Made by a program: the position numbers and the translations under genes. Positions 1-6,697 of a stretch of DNA of 8,010 bases are shown here, in pieces; within the stretch, counting starts at the first letter, position 1, and every line of letters begins with the position of its first letter. The stretch spans positions 1-8,010 of the forward strand of contig CALGVO010000111.1 of NCBI GenBank assembly GCA_937930135.1, given 5' to 3'. This DNA is from an uncultured Synechococcus sp. GTDB taxonomy: Bacteria > Cyanobacteriota > Cyanobacteriia > PCC-6307 > Cyanobiaceae. The notes under the pieces were generated by a model. That model ran no database searches, had not been told where the DNA came from, and saw only the letters and a list, made by a program, of their open reading frames with translations.

Positions 1-41
1 TTGGTGACTGGAGTGGTGGCTGGAGTGCGCTTGCTGGCCAT
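1..41 (-). CDS. N-terminal fragment of an unrecognised protein, cut by the left edge
   Basis: An ATG on the minus strand at 41-39 opens a frame that stays open to the window edge, giving MASKRTPATTPVT (13 codons). A purine-rich GAGGGG (minus strand, 49-44) lies just upstream of the ATG and would serve as a ribosome binding site, although the spacing is short. The gene lies 95 bases beyond the gcvP stop on the same strand, so it could be read with the gcv genes or from its own promoter. The visible residues are basic and Thr/Pro-rich and do not identify a family. The call rests on the start codon, the Shine-Dalgarno-like motif and the open frame only. Confidence 0.45.
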   Translation of the reverse strand, partial: MASKRTPATTPVT

Positions 42-97
42 GTCCCCTCGACAAGGTTGCTGATGCCGCACAGTGTGGTGATGCACGAACACCGGGG

Positions 98-129
98 CTG
101 AAATCGTCAAGGATTATTTCCGATTTCAG
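98..129. repeat. 9-bp perfect inverted repeat downstream of gcvP
   Basis: CTGAAATCG (98-106) and CGATTTCAG (121-129) are perfect inverted copies around a 14-base loop, in the 95-base gap after gcvP. A transcript from either strand could fold it into a hairpin. There is no run of T on the 3' side in either direction (minus-strand reading continues into CCCC), so it is not a classical intrinsic terminator. It may be an mRNA 3'-end hairpin, a processing site or a protein-binding site. A smaller palindrome, GTAAA-AA-TTTAC, abuts it at 129-140 and overlaps the gcvP stop codon. Confidence 0.5.
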
Positions 130-136
130 TAAAAAT

Positions 137-3100
137 TTACCCTGTCGGTTGGGCTGCCGCCAGATCCTCAACAGACGGACAGGTGCAGATCAGATGGCGA
201 TCGCCGAAGGCATTGTCAATCCGGGCCACATGGGGCCAGAATTTGGCCTCCCGTTGATCGGGCATCGGATACGCCGCCTCAGTGCGCGTGTAGGGACGAT
301 CCCAGTGGTCAGCGGTGACGGCAGCCAGGGTGTGGGGCGCACGCTTGAGGAGATTGTTCTGGCGATCCACATCGCCGGATTCAATCGCAGCCGCCTCGGC
401 ACGGATCGCGATCATGGCGTCGCAGAAGCGATCCAGTTCCTCCAGGCTTTCACTCTCTGTGGGCTCCACCATCACTGTTCCCGCCACCGGCCAGCTCACC
501 GTGGGCGCATGGAAGCCGTAATCCATCAAGCGCTTGGCAATGTCATCCACATCCAGGCCAGCGGAACGCTTCAGGTCACGCAGATCCAGGATGCACTCGT
601 GGGCCACCAGGCCTGCGTCACCGCGGAACAGCACCGGGTAGTGGTCGCCGAGCCGATGGGCGAGGTAATTGGCGGCCAACAGCGCCACAGCTGACGCCCG
701 CCGCAGACCGCGCGGCCCCATCAGACGGAGATACATCCAGCTGATCGGCAGGATGCCCGCACTTCCCCAGGGTGCGGCTGACACGGGCGTGATCGCCTGG
801 TCGCCGCCACAGGCCACCAGGGGGTGGCCGGGCAGGAACGGTTGGAGGTGAGCCGCCACGCCGATCGGACCGACCCCGGGACCCCCACCACCGTGAGGAA
901 TGCAGAAGGTTTTGTGCAGGTTCAGATGGCAGACATCAGCCCCATAGGCACCGGGACGGCAAAGACCCACCTGGGCATTGAGGTTGGCACCATCGAGATA
1001 CACCTGACCACCGTGCTGATGCACGAGATCGCAGATCTCGCGGATCCGGGTTTCGAACACCCCATGGGTTGAGGGATAGGTGACCATCAGTGCCGCCAGG
1101 GAGGCACTGTGCTGCTCTGCCTTGGCCCGCAGATCCTCCACATCCACATTGCCCTGCGCATCACAGGCCACCGGCACGACGCGCATGCCGGCCATCACCG
1201 CACTGGCGGGATTGGTGCCATGGGCGCTGGTGGGAATCAGACAGACATCGCGATGTGCTTCCTGGCGGGAGCGGTGCCAGGCCCGGATCACCAGCAAACC
1301 GGCATATTCGCCCTGGGAACCGGCATTGGGCTGCAATGACACCGCAGCAAAGCCGGTGAGAGCCGCCAGCCAACCCTCCAGATCGTGCACCAGATGCTGC
1401 AGACCGCGACACTGCTGCGCTGGCGCAAAGGGATGCAGGGCGGAGAATGAACGCCAGCTCACCGGCACCAGTTCAGACGCCGCATTGAGCTTCATGGTGC
1501 AGCTCCCCAGGGGGATCATGCTGTGCACCAGGGAAAGATCCCGGCTCACAAGCCGCTGGATGTAGCGCAACAGCTCAGTTTCGCTGCGGTAGCGATGGAA
1601 CACCGGCTGTTGGAGCCAGCGGCCGCGGCGCAGGGGAAGCTCGGGAAGAGCCTGCTCCAGATCAACCGTCTCCGCTGCCATCGCCAGGGGATCCAGGGCG
1701 GGAACGGGCTGTTCGGCAGCCTCCGCCAGCACGGTCAACAGCGCCTGCAGCTCGCCTGATTCAGTGAGCTCATCCAGGCTGAGTCCAAAGCCCTCCGCCT
1801 GCTCCGGAGGAGCACCATCGGGCAGCACGCGCAGATTGAACCCGCACTCGCTCGCCCGTTGATGCACGGCGGGAGCAAGGGGGGTGATCACATCGAATCC
1901 ATCGAATCGTGGGGCCTGAGGCAAGGGATACCCAAGGGCCACCAGACCCCGCTCCAGCGCGATGCGCTGCCCCACCAAGCGGCGAGCGATCGCCGCGAGG
2001 CCATCCGGACCGTGATGAATCGCGTAAAACGACGCCATCACCGCCAGCAGCACCTGGGCGGTGCAGATGTTGCTGGTGGCCTTGTCGCGGCGAATGTGTT
2101 GCTCCCGGGTCTGCAGAGCCAGGCGCAACGCTGGGCGCCCTTCCGCGTCCACCGACTGACCGACGATCCTGCCGGGCACCTGACGCTTGTAGAGCTCACG
2201 GGTGGCAAAAAAGGCGGCATGGGGGCCGCCGCCGGCCATTGGCACACCGAAACGCTGAGCGCTGCCCACGGCGATGTCAGCCCCCAGTGAACCGACGGGG
2301 GCCAACAGCACCTGGGCCAGCGGATCAATCGCCACGCTGACCAAAGCACCATGCGCATGGGCCGCAGTGATCAGCGCCGATGGATCCCAGAGATGGCCGT
2401 TGCGACCGGGAAGTTGCAGCAACACCCCGAACACGTCCTCGTCCCAGCGGAAGGCATCAGGCTCGCCAACCTCCAGGCTGATCCCCAGCGGCGTGGCCCG
2501 GGTCTCGAGAACCGCCAGGGTCTGGGGCAGCACGGCCCCATCCACCAGGAAGCGACGTGCCTGCGGGCGCTTGCAAACAGCCAGACTGAGACTCATCGCT
2601 TCAGCGCAGGCCGTGCTCTCATCGAGCAGGGAGGCATTGGCGATCGGCAGCCCGGTGAGTTCACTGACCAGGGTCTGAAAATTGAGGAGAGCCTCCAACC
2701 GCCCCTGGGCAATCTCCGCCTGATAAGGGGTATAGGCCGTGTACCAGGCCGGATTCTCCAGCACGTGACGCTGAATCAGGGCTGGCGTCGCTGTGTCGTG
2801 ATAGCCGAGACCGATCAGGGAACGATGCAAACGATTCGCAGCAGCGATCTTGCGCAGCTCCTCCAGAGCCTTTGCTTCAGCCACACCCTCGGGCATGGCC
2901 TCCAGTGGCGGCTCGGGATCGAGAATGTCAGCGGGCACCACGGCCCGCACGAAAGCTTCCAAGGACGCGAAGCCAAGAACCTGGAGCATGCGCTGCTGCT
3001 GCTCCGGATCAGGGCCGAGATGCCGTTCCACAAACGATGACAGTTTGTGTTGCTCAACGGCTTCTGCAGACGCGACGCTGCGCTGTTCCAGAAGGGTCAC
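137..3100 (-). CDS. gcvP: Glycine dehydrogenase (decarboxylating), glycine cleavage system P-protein
   Basis: This PLP enzyme decarboxylates glycine and passes the aminomethyl group to the lipoyl arm of GcvH; in cyanobacteria it serves photorespiratory glycine breakdown and one-carbon supply. The 987 residues match the long, single-chain (homodimeric) P-protein in which two aminotransferase-like halves are fused. The N-terminal half shows GLGYHDT (97-103), NPAWYTAYTPYQ (116-127) and the SNICTAQ segment (343-349). The C-terminal half carries the PLP site HKTFCIPHGGGGPG with Lys730, preceded by YLDGANLNA (701-709). Near the C-terminus is ICTCP (971-975). The start is a GTG at 3100-3098, with only a weak AAAGG close upstream. 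No later ATG before residue 38 fits, and the HLGPD motif at 27-31 needs the upstream residues. It begins 55 bases after gcvH on the same strand, which implies co-transcription. Identification is very secure; the exact start is less so. Confidence 0.97.
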   Translation of the reverse strand: MTLLEQRSVASAEAVEQHKLSSFVERHLGPDPEQQQRMLQVLGFASLEAFVRAVVPADILDPEPPLEAMPEGVAEAKALEELRKIAAANRLHRSLIGLGYHDTATPALIQRHVLENPAWYTAYTPYQAEIAQGRLEALLNFQTLVSELTGLPIANASLLDESTACAEAMSLSLAVCKRPQARRFLVDGAVLPQTLAVLETRATPLGISLEVGEPDAFRWDEDVFGVLLQLPGRNGHLWDPSALITAAHAHGALVSVAIDPLAQVLLAPVGSLGADIAVGSAQRFGVPMAGGGPHAAFFATRELYKRQVPGRIVGQSVDAEGRPALRLALQTREQHIRRDKATSNICTAQVLLAVMASFYAIHHGPDGLAAIARRLVGQRIALERGLVALGYPLPQAPRFDGFDVITPLAPAVHQRASECGFNLRVLPDGAPPEQAEGFGLSLDELTESGELQALLTVLAEAAEQPVPALDPLAMAAETVDLEQALPELPLRRGRWLQQPVFHRYRSETELLRYIQRLVSRDLSLVHSMIPLGSCTMKLNAASELVPVSWRSFSALHPFAPAQQCRGLQHLVHDLEGWLAALTGFAAVSLQPNAGSQGEYAGLLVIRAWHRSRQEAHRDVCLIPTSAHGTNPASAVMAGMRVVPVACDAQGNVDVEDLRAKAEQHSASLAALMVTYPSTHGVFETRIREICDLVHQHGGQVYLDGANLNAQVGLCRPGAYGADVCHLNLHKTFCIPHGGGGPGVGPIGVAAHLQPFLPGHPLVACGGDQAITPVSAAPWGSAGILPISWMYLRLMGPRGLRRASAVALLAANYLAHRLGDHYPVLFRGDAGLVAHECILDLRDLKRSAGLDVDDIAKRLMDYGFHAPTVSWPVAGTVMVEPTESESLEELDRFCDAMIAIRAEAAAIESGDVDRQNNLLKRAPHTLAAVTADHWDRPYTRTEAAYPMPDQREAKFWPHVARIDNAFGDRHLICTCPSVEDLAAAQPTG

Positions 3101-3155
3101 GGCCTTTGAGCGTGGGGTGCGACTTTAGGGAACAGAACCGCAAAGTGTCCGACGT

Positions 3156-3545
3156 TCAGGAGGCGGCGATCTTGGTGGCGTAAGTGGCCGCATCCATCAG
3201 TTCAGCCAACTGCGAAACGTCAGCAGGGCGGATCACCAGCAACCAGCCCTCCCCGTGGGGGTCGTTCTGAAGTTCCTCCGGGCTGGCCAGCACCGCTTCA
3301 TTGCGCTGCACGACTTCACCGCTGAGGGGTGCGTACATGTCTTCCACCGCCTTCACCGACTCCACCGAACCGAAACCGGTGCCGCGATTCAGACTGGCGC
3401 CCACATCGGGGAGATCCACAAAGACGATGTCGCCGAGCTGATCCACCGCAAAGGCACTGATGCCCACCCGCACCAGATCGCCATCGAGATGGGCATATTC
3501 ATGGCTGTCAGCAAAGCGGAACTGATCAGGAAAATCGAAGGCCAT
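3156..3545 (-). CDS. gcvH: Glycine cleavage system H-protein (lipoyl carrier)
   Basis: The H-protein is a small soluble carrier whose lipoylated lysine shuttles the aminomethyl group between the P-, T- and L-proteins. From the ATG at 3545-3543 the product is 129 residues, the usual size, starting MAFDFPDQFRFADSHEYAHL. The biotinyl/lipoyl-type fold is clear from VGISAFAVDQLGDIVFVDLP (27-46) and the lipoylation site GSVESVKAVEDMYAP with Lys65. EELQNDPHGEGWLL (90-103) is also typical. A second in-frame start exists: a GTG at 3572-3570 overlaps the upstream gene's stop as GTGA and would add nine residues (MRCLPTFGP). I prefer the ATG because the family normally begins near MAFEFPD, but neither start has a good Shine-Dalgarno. 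It lies between the PLP gene and gcvP, so one transcript probably makes both P- and H-protein. Confidence 0.96.
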   Translation of the reverse strand: MAFDFPDQFRFADSHEYAHLDGDLVRVGISAFAVDQLGDIVFVDLPDVGASLNRGTGFGSVESVKAVEDMYAPLSGEVVQRNEAVLASPEELQNDPHGEGWLLVIRPADVSQLAELMDAATYATKIAAS

Positions 3546-3568
3546 CGGGCCGAACGTGGGCAGACACC

Positions 3569-4867
3569 TCACCCAGTGTGGGGTAGATCCACCAGTCGTG
3601 CCTCCTCGAGTGCCACCAGCGCTCGGATCAGAGCCAGTTCGAGATGGCTGCGATGGGTGCCGCCCTGCACATACAGGTTGAAGGGCTCCCGCAGGGGAGC
3701 ATCGGCGGAAAACTCACTGGTGCTGCCATCGATGAAGGTGCCGCCGGCCATCACCAGATCACTGGCATAACCGGGCATGGCCGCTGGCACAGGATCGAGA
3801 TAGGCGCCCACTGGGGAGCAGGCCTGAAACGCACGGCACACCACCTTGAGGGCGTCGGGATCACCGAGCTGCACCGCCTGAATCAGGTCGCTGCGGTGTG
3901 CAGCCGGAGACGGTTGCACCGGATAGCCCAGGGCCGCGAAGGTGCCAGCCACCAGCTCGGCACCGATGAGCGCTTCCGCCACCATCTGCGGGGCGAGAAA
4001 CAGCCCCTGCAGGATCAGTCGGTGCAGATCAAATCCAGTGCCGCCTTCGCTGCCGATGCCAGGGGCGGTGAGCCGACAGCAGGCCCGTTCCACCAGCTCG
4101 GCGCGACCGGCCACATAACCACCGGTGGGCGCCAGGGTGCCGCCCAGATTCTTGATCAGGGAGCCGGCGATCAGATCGGCACCGACAGCGGGTGGCTCCC
4201 GCTCTTCAACAAGCTCGCCATAACAGTTGTCGACGAAGCAGACACACTCCGGCTGGCGGGCATGAATGCGCTGACACACCGCCTCGATCTGCGCGATCGA
4301 AACAGACGGCCGCCAGCTGTAGCCGCAGCTGCGCTGAATCAGGATCAGGCGGATGGGCTGGTCCAGGGCCTGATCCAGCGCCTGCAGATCCAGCGAACCA
4401 TCGGGGTTCAGATCGCATTCGGCGTAGTCGACGCCGAAGTCGACCAGGGACCCCTGACCCTCACCGCGCAGGCCGATCACCTCCTCCAGGGTGTCGTAGG
4501 GCCGGCCAGTGATCGACAGCATCCGATCCCCGGGGCGCAGCACCCCGAACAGGGCGGCGGCGATGGCATGGGTGCCACTGACGAACTGCAGGCGCACCGC
4601 TGCTTGTTCCGCCCCTAACACCCGCGCGAAGACCCGATCGAGCACCTCACGCCCCTGATCACCATGGCCGTACCCCGTGAGGGAGGCGAAATGCTGGGTG
4701 CCGACCCGCTCCGCCGCGAAGGCCGCCAGAATTCGCTCCAGACGCAATCCGACTCCGGCCGTGCGGGCGGCAGCAGCGGGCGCCTGTTGCGCCGCCACAC
4801 GCTGCACCAAAGCGCGGGCCCGCGCCTCGGGCGAGGCGGAAGGCCAAGCATCAGAACTTGTAAGCAT
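3569..4867 (-). CDS. PLP-dependent protein of the methionine gamma-lyase / aluminium-resistance family
   Basis: A 432-residue fold-type I PLP protein of the family annotated as 'methionine gamma-lyase family' or 'aluminium resistance protein' (Pfam PF06838, the YnbB type). Numbered from the TTG just before the chosen ATG, the visible marks are SLTGYGHGDQGRE (63-75), FVSGTHAIAAALFG (96-109), a substrate-side segment RSCGYSWRPS (180-189), VDNCYGELVE (213-222), and the Schiff-base region AGSLIKNLGGTLAPTGGY with Lys240. FIDGSTSEFSAD (379-390) and PFNLYVQGGTH (396-406) close the domain. A TTG (4870) and an ATG (4867) stand next to each other; I take the ATG. Its stop overlaps the alternative gcvH start by four bases, so it is the first visible gene of the gcv operon. 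Members are predicted carbon-sulfur lyases or related cytosolic amino-acid enzymes, but the real substrate is not established for this branch. A link to glycine, serine or sulfur amino-acid metabolism is inference from context. Confidence 0.88.
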   Translation of the reverse strand: MLTSSDAWPSASPEARARALVQRVAAQQAPAAAARTAGVGLRLERILAAFAAERVGTQHFASLTGYGHGDQGREVLDRVFARVLGAEQAAVRLQFVSGTHAIAAALFGVLRPGDRMLSITGRPYDTLEEVIGLRGEGQGSLVDFGVDYAECDLNPDGSLDLQALDQALDQPIRLILIQRSCGYSWRPSVSIAQIEAVCQRIHARQPECVCFVDNCYGELVEEREPPAVGADLIAGSLIKNLGGTLAPTGGYVAGRAELVERACCRLTAPGIGSEGGTGFDLHRLILQGLFLAPQMVAEALIGAELVAGTFAALGYPVQPSPAAHRSDLIQAVQLGDPDALKVVCRAFQACSPVGAYLDPVPAAMPGYASDLVMAGGTFIDGSTSEFSADAPLREPFNLYVQGGTHRSHLELALIRALVALEEARLVDLPHTG

Positions 4868-4984
4868 CAATCGCTGCGGCTCGCTGCTGCATCCGTTGCT
4901 CTTCTACATTCTCAGCTCCAACCCAACGCCTGTTCGAAGCGGCACTCACCGCAGCGACCGACGATTCGGTTCGTGGAGTCTTCC
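4868..4984. promoter_or_regulatory. Divergent intergenic region between the PLP gene and desaturase 1
   Basis: These 117 bases separate two genes that read away from each other, so both promoters probably lie here. The plus strand has TACATT at 4905-4910, a 4/6 match to a -10 box, but no matching -35 box at the right distance. No minus-strand promoter stands out. Other visible structure: a near-tandem 10-mer (TCGCTGCGGC / TCGCTGCTGC, 4871-4890), a 4-bp hairpin GCGG-CACTCA-CCGC (4939-4952) and a 5-bp hairpin ACCGA-CGAT-TCGGT (4957-4970). The role is inferred from gene orientation only. Confidence 0.4.
4975..4978 (+). promoter_or_regulatory. Ribosome binding site deciding the desaturase 1 start
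   Basis: GGAG at 4975-4978 stands six bases before a TTG at 4985. The frame is open far upstream and contains a GTG at 4973, but that GTG and the later ATGs do not have as good a Shine-Dalgarno match, so this motif supports the TTG. Confidence 0.6.
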
Positions 4985-5908
4985 TTGGTCACAACCCCTC
5001 TGGCGTCTGGCGCCACCGATCGCGAGCTGCGCATGCGCGCGGCGGTGATGGCCCCCCGAGCCCCCTTGCCTCGCCGGCAGCAACGCATCAAATGGGGCAC
5101 CACCAGTTTCATGCTCACCATGCATGTGCTGGCCACCGTCGCCCTCCTGCCCCGGTTCTGGAGCTGGCAAGGCGTTGTGGCTCTGGCGGTGCTCTATTGG
5201 ATGACCGTGCTGGGCGTGACCCTCGGCCTGCACCGCCTTGTCGCCCACCGCAGCCTCAGCGTGCCCAGCTGGCTGGAGCGCACCCTGGTGATCATGGGAA
5301 CCCTGGCCTGCCAGAGCGGACCGATCGAATGGGTGGGCCTGCACCGCCATCACCACCGCTTCTCCGACCAACCCAACGACCACCATGACGCCGCCCGCGG
5401 CCTCTGGTGGAGTCACAGCGAGTGGATGCTGCACGACATCCCCGCTCTGGAGCAGATCGACCGCTACGCGGGCGACCTCCAGGCCGATCCGTTCTATCGC
5501 TGGCTCGATCGTTGGTTCCTGCTGCTGCAGATTCCCCTGGGTCTGGCCCTTTACGCCTACGGCCAGATCGCCGACGTGCACGGCGGCGGTTTGGGGTTAG
5601 TGCTTTGGGCGATTCCGCTGCGCCTGGTGATCGTGTATCACGTCACCTGGCTGGTGAATTCGGCCACCCACGCCTGTGGCTACCGCAATTTCGATTGCCC
5701 CGACCTCTCCCGCAATTGCTGGTGGGTGGCCCTGCTCTCGTTCGGCGAGGGGTGGCACAACAACCACCATGCCCATCCTTCCAGCGCCCGCCATGGTCTG
5801 CGCTGGTTTGAGCTCGACATCACCTGGCTGCACATCCGCCTGCTGCGCCGACTACGCCTGGCCCACCGCATCCGCCAGGCCCGTTATGCGCCCTCGGGGC
5901 TGCCCTGA
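4985..5908 (+). CDS. desC: Acyl-lipid fatty-acid desaturase, DesC type (copy 1)
   Basis: A membrane di-iron desaturase that, in cyanobacteria, puts the first (usually delta-9) double bond into acyl chains of membrane glycerolipids, using ferredoxin and oxygen. The 307 residues from the TTG carry the three histidine boxes: HRLVAH (83-88), HRHHH (120-124) and HNNHH (258-262), plus the extra ligand region NSATH (225-229). Hydrophobic segments lie at about 41-58, 62-82, 177-195 and 203-226, the usual four-helix layout with the boxes on the cytoplasmic side. The TTG start is chosen for its GGAG site; the first ATG, at residue 17, would shorten the tail. Oddities: the loop before box 3 carries cysteines at 231, 238 and 245, and SRNCWW (242-247) replaces the SRNNKW of copy 2. 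Its 3' end overlaps the convergent helix-turn-helix gene by 25 bases. The family is certain; regiospecificity is inferred. Confidence 0.93.
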   Translation: MVTTPLASGATDRELRMRAAVMAPRAPLPRRQQRIKWGTTSFMLTMHVLATVALLPRFWSWQGVVALAVLYWMTVLGVTLGLHRLVAHRSLSVPSWLERTLVIMGTLACQSGPIEWVGLHRHHHRFSDQPNDHHDAARGLWWSHSEWMLHDIPALEQIDRYAGDLQADPFYRWLDRWFLLLQIPLGLALYAYGQIADVHGGGLGLVLWAIPLRLVIVYHVTWLVNSATHACGYRNFDCPDLSRNCWWVALLSFGEGWHNNHHAHPSSARHGLRWFELDITWLHIRLLRRLRLAHRIRQARYAPSGLP

Positions 5909-6645
5909 GCGTTGGCGTTCATCGCGGCAGCCCGCTCCCGCAGCTGGGCCAGAAACCCCTCGGCACCACGCTGACTGGATCCACCCAAAGCTTCATAGGT
6001 GGCATGCAGATCGAGGAGTTCCCCATCGAGCTCCTCAGCGGAGTAATCGCGCAAACCGGCCATCACGGCCGCGAAACGCTCGCGACGCGGCGTCTTACTT
6101 GGGGGATAGGCCTGCATCACCTTCTCGCGGCACTGACGCCAGGACTGCCCACTGCAGAGCAGATCGGCGAGGGCCGCACTGAGGGCCGCACCCTCCCGAG
6201 CATCGATCCGCCAGTCGAACCCAGGGGGCAGCGGTGCCAGCCCCACGAAGATCTCCAGGAGATCACCAGCACCAAGCGCCCGACCGGCGCTGTTGCGCAT
6301 CGGTTCCCGCCCGGCTTCCAGCACCTGCAGCAATTCCGGGTGCACCTCCTGCAGATGCCCCCGAAGCGGCTCCAAACCTGCCTCGAGCACCGCATTGGCC
6401 TGCCCAAGGGCCAAGAACACCTCAGGACCAGGAGACGCGAGCTTGCCGTTGCGGAGATTGGAGATCTGGGAGTTGTGCACCCGACCGAGGTCGAGGGTTT
6501 CGGCCAGAGCAGGCAACACCTTGTGCGACCAACCATTGCGTTCATGCCAGACGTGCACAAGGTGTGCCATCGCCCGGCGCCCCTGAGCCAAACGCTCTCG
6601 GTAACCATGGGTCACAGGGTCAGGATAAGGATCAACTTCGACCAC
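5884..6645 (-). CDS. Predicted helix-turn-helix (XRE-like) DNA-binding protein
   Basis: A 253-residue soluble protein I cannot name. Residues 38-85 resemble an XRE/Cro-type helix-turn-helix: a first helix pair (HKVLPALAETLDLG), then HNSQISNLRNGKL (57-69) as the likely recognition helix, and a closing helix (EVFLALGQANAVL, 75-87). The remaining part is alpha-helical, with EVHPELLQVLEAGREP (100-115), PLPPGFDWRIDAREGAAL (138-155) and a charged C-terminal helix region (YSAEELDGELLDLHATYEAL, 201-220). No catalytic motif or membrane segment is seen. The start is taken as GTG at 6645-6643, with no clear Shine-Dalgarno. Met26 is an alternative with AGGGG about ten bases upstream, and would still keep the helix-turn-helix. 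The gene lies between two desaturases, overlapping the end of one and diverging from the other, so a regulatory role on them is possible but unproven. Confidence 0.75.
   Translation of the reverse strand: MVEVDPYPDPVTHGYRERLAQGRRAMAHLVHVWHERNGWSHKVLPALAETLDLGRVHNSQISNLRNGKLASPGPEVFLALGQANAVLEAGLEPLRGHLQEVHPELLQVLEAGREPMRNSAGRALGAGDLLEIFVGLAPLPPGFDWRIDAREGAALSAALADLLCSGQSWRQCREKVMQAYPPSKTPRRERFAAVMAGLRDYSAEELDGELLDLHATYEALGGSSQRGAEGFLAQLRERAAAMNANAQGSPEGA
5897..5933. repeat. GC-rich inverted repeat at the convergent gene ends
   Basis: GGGCTGCC (5897-5904) and GGCAGCCC (5926-5933) are perfect 8-base inverted copies. Inside the loop a second short stem, GAGCG-TTGG-CGTTC (5907-5920, one G-U pair on the plus-strand RNA), can form. 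The structure spans the desaturase 1 stop codon and the last codons of the convergent gene. With no T-run it is not a textbook terminator, but it is the only hairpin candidate where the two transcripts collide. Its position in coding sequence of high GC makes chance a real alternative. Confidence 0.3.
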
Positions 6646-6697
6646 TTGATACGGATACTGATTGCATGTAGCTTATCGGCAGTCAAAGGAACAAGCC
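6646..6697. promoter_or_regulatory. Divergent promoter region between the helix-turn-helix gene and desaturase 2
   Basis: Only 52 bases separate these divergent starts. On the plus strand TTGATA (6646-6651), a 17-base spacer and TAGCTT (6669-6674) make a moderate sigma-70-like candidate for desaturase 2; the -35 match is good and the -10 match is 3 of 6. The -35 box overlaps a direct repeat GATAC-G-GATAC (6648-6658), which could be a binding site. No convincing minus-strand promoter was found. Confidence 0.4.
6685..6690 (+). promoter_or_regulatory. Ribosome binding site of desaturase 2
   Basis: AAAGGA ends seven bases before the ATG at 6698, a good Shine-Dalgarno match and spacing. It decides for this ATG over an in-frame TTG at 6662, which would add 12 residues and has no such site. 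Confidence 0.7.

Noticed and set aside
3644..4618. Long plus-strand open frame inside the PLP gene
   Set aside because: It is antisense to a clear PLP enzyme and has no recognisable domain, so I treat it as a GC-driven shadow frame.
4871..4890. Near-tandem 10-mer (TCGCTGCGGC / TCGCTGCTGC) in the divergent gap
   Set aside because: Two copies with a mismatch in GC-rich sequence is weak and can be chance.
4664..4984. Upstream in-frame extension of desaturase 1 by 107 codons
   Set aside because: It lies antisense to the start of the PLP gene and across the divergent gap, its residues do not resemble a desaturase, and the good ribosome binding site is at 4975-4978.
4868..4984. Possible glycine riboswitch ahead of the gcv operon
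   Set aside because: I searched by eye for the conserved core of the glycine aptamer and saw nothing convincing in the 117-base gap, nor is there room in the 55-base gap before gcvP.
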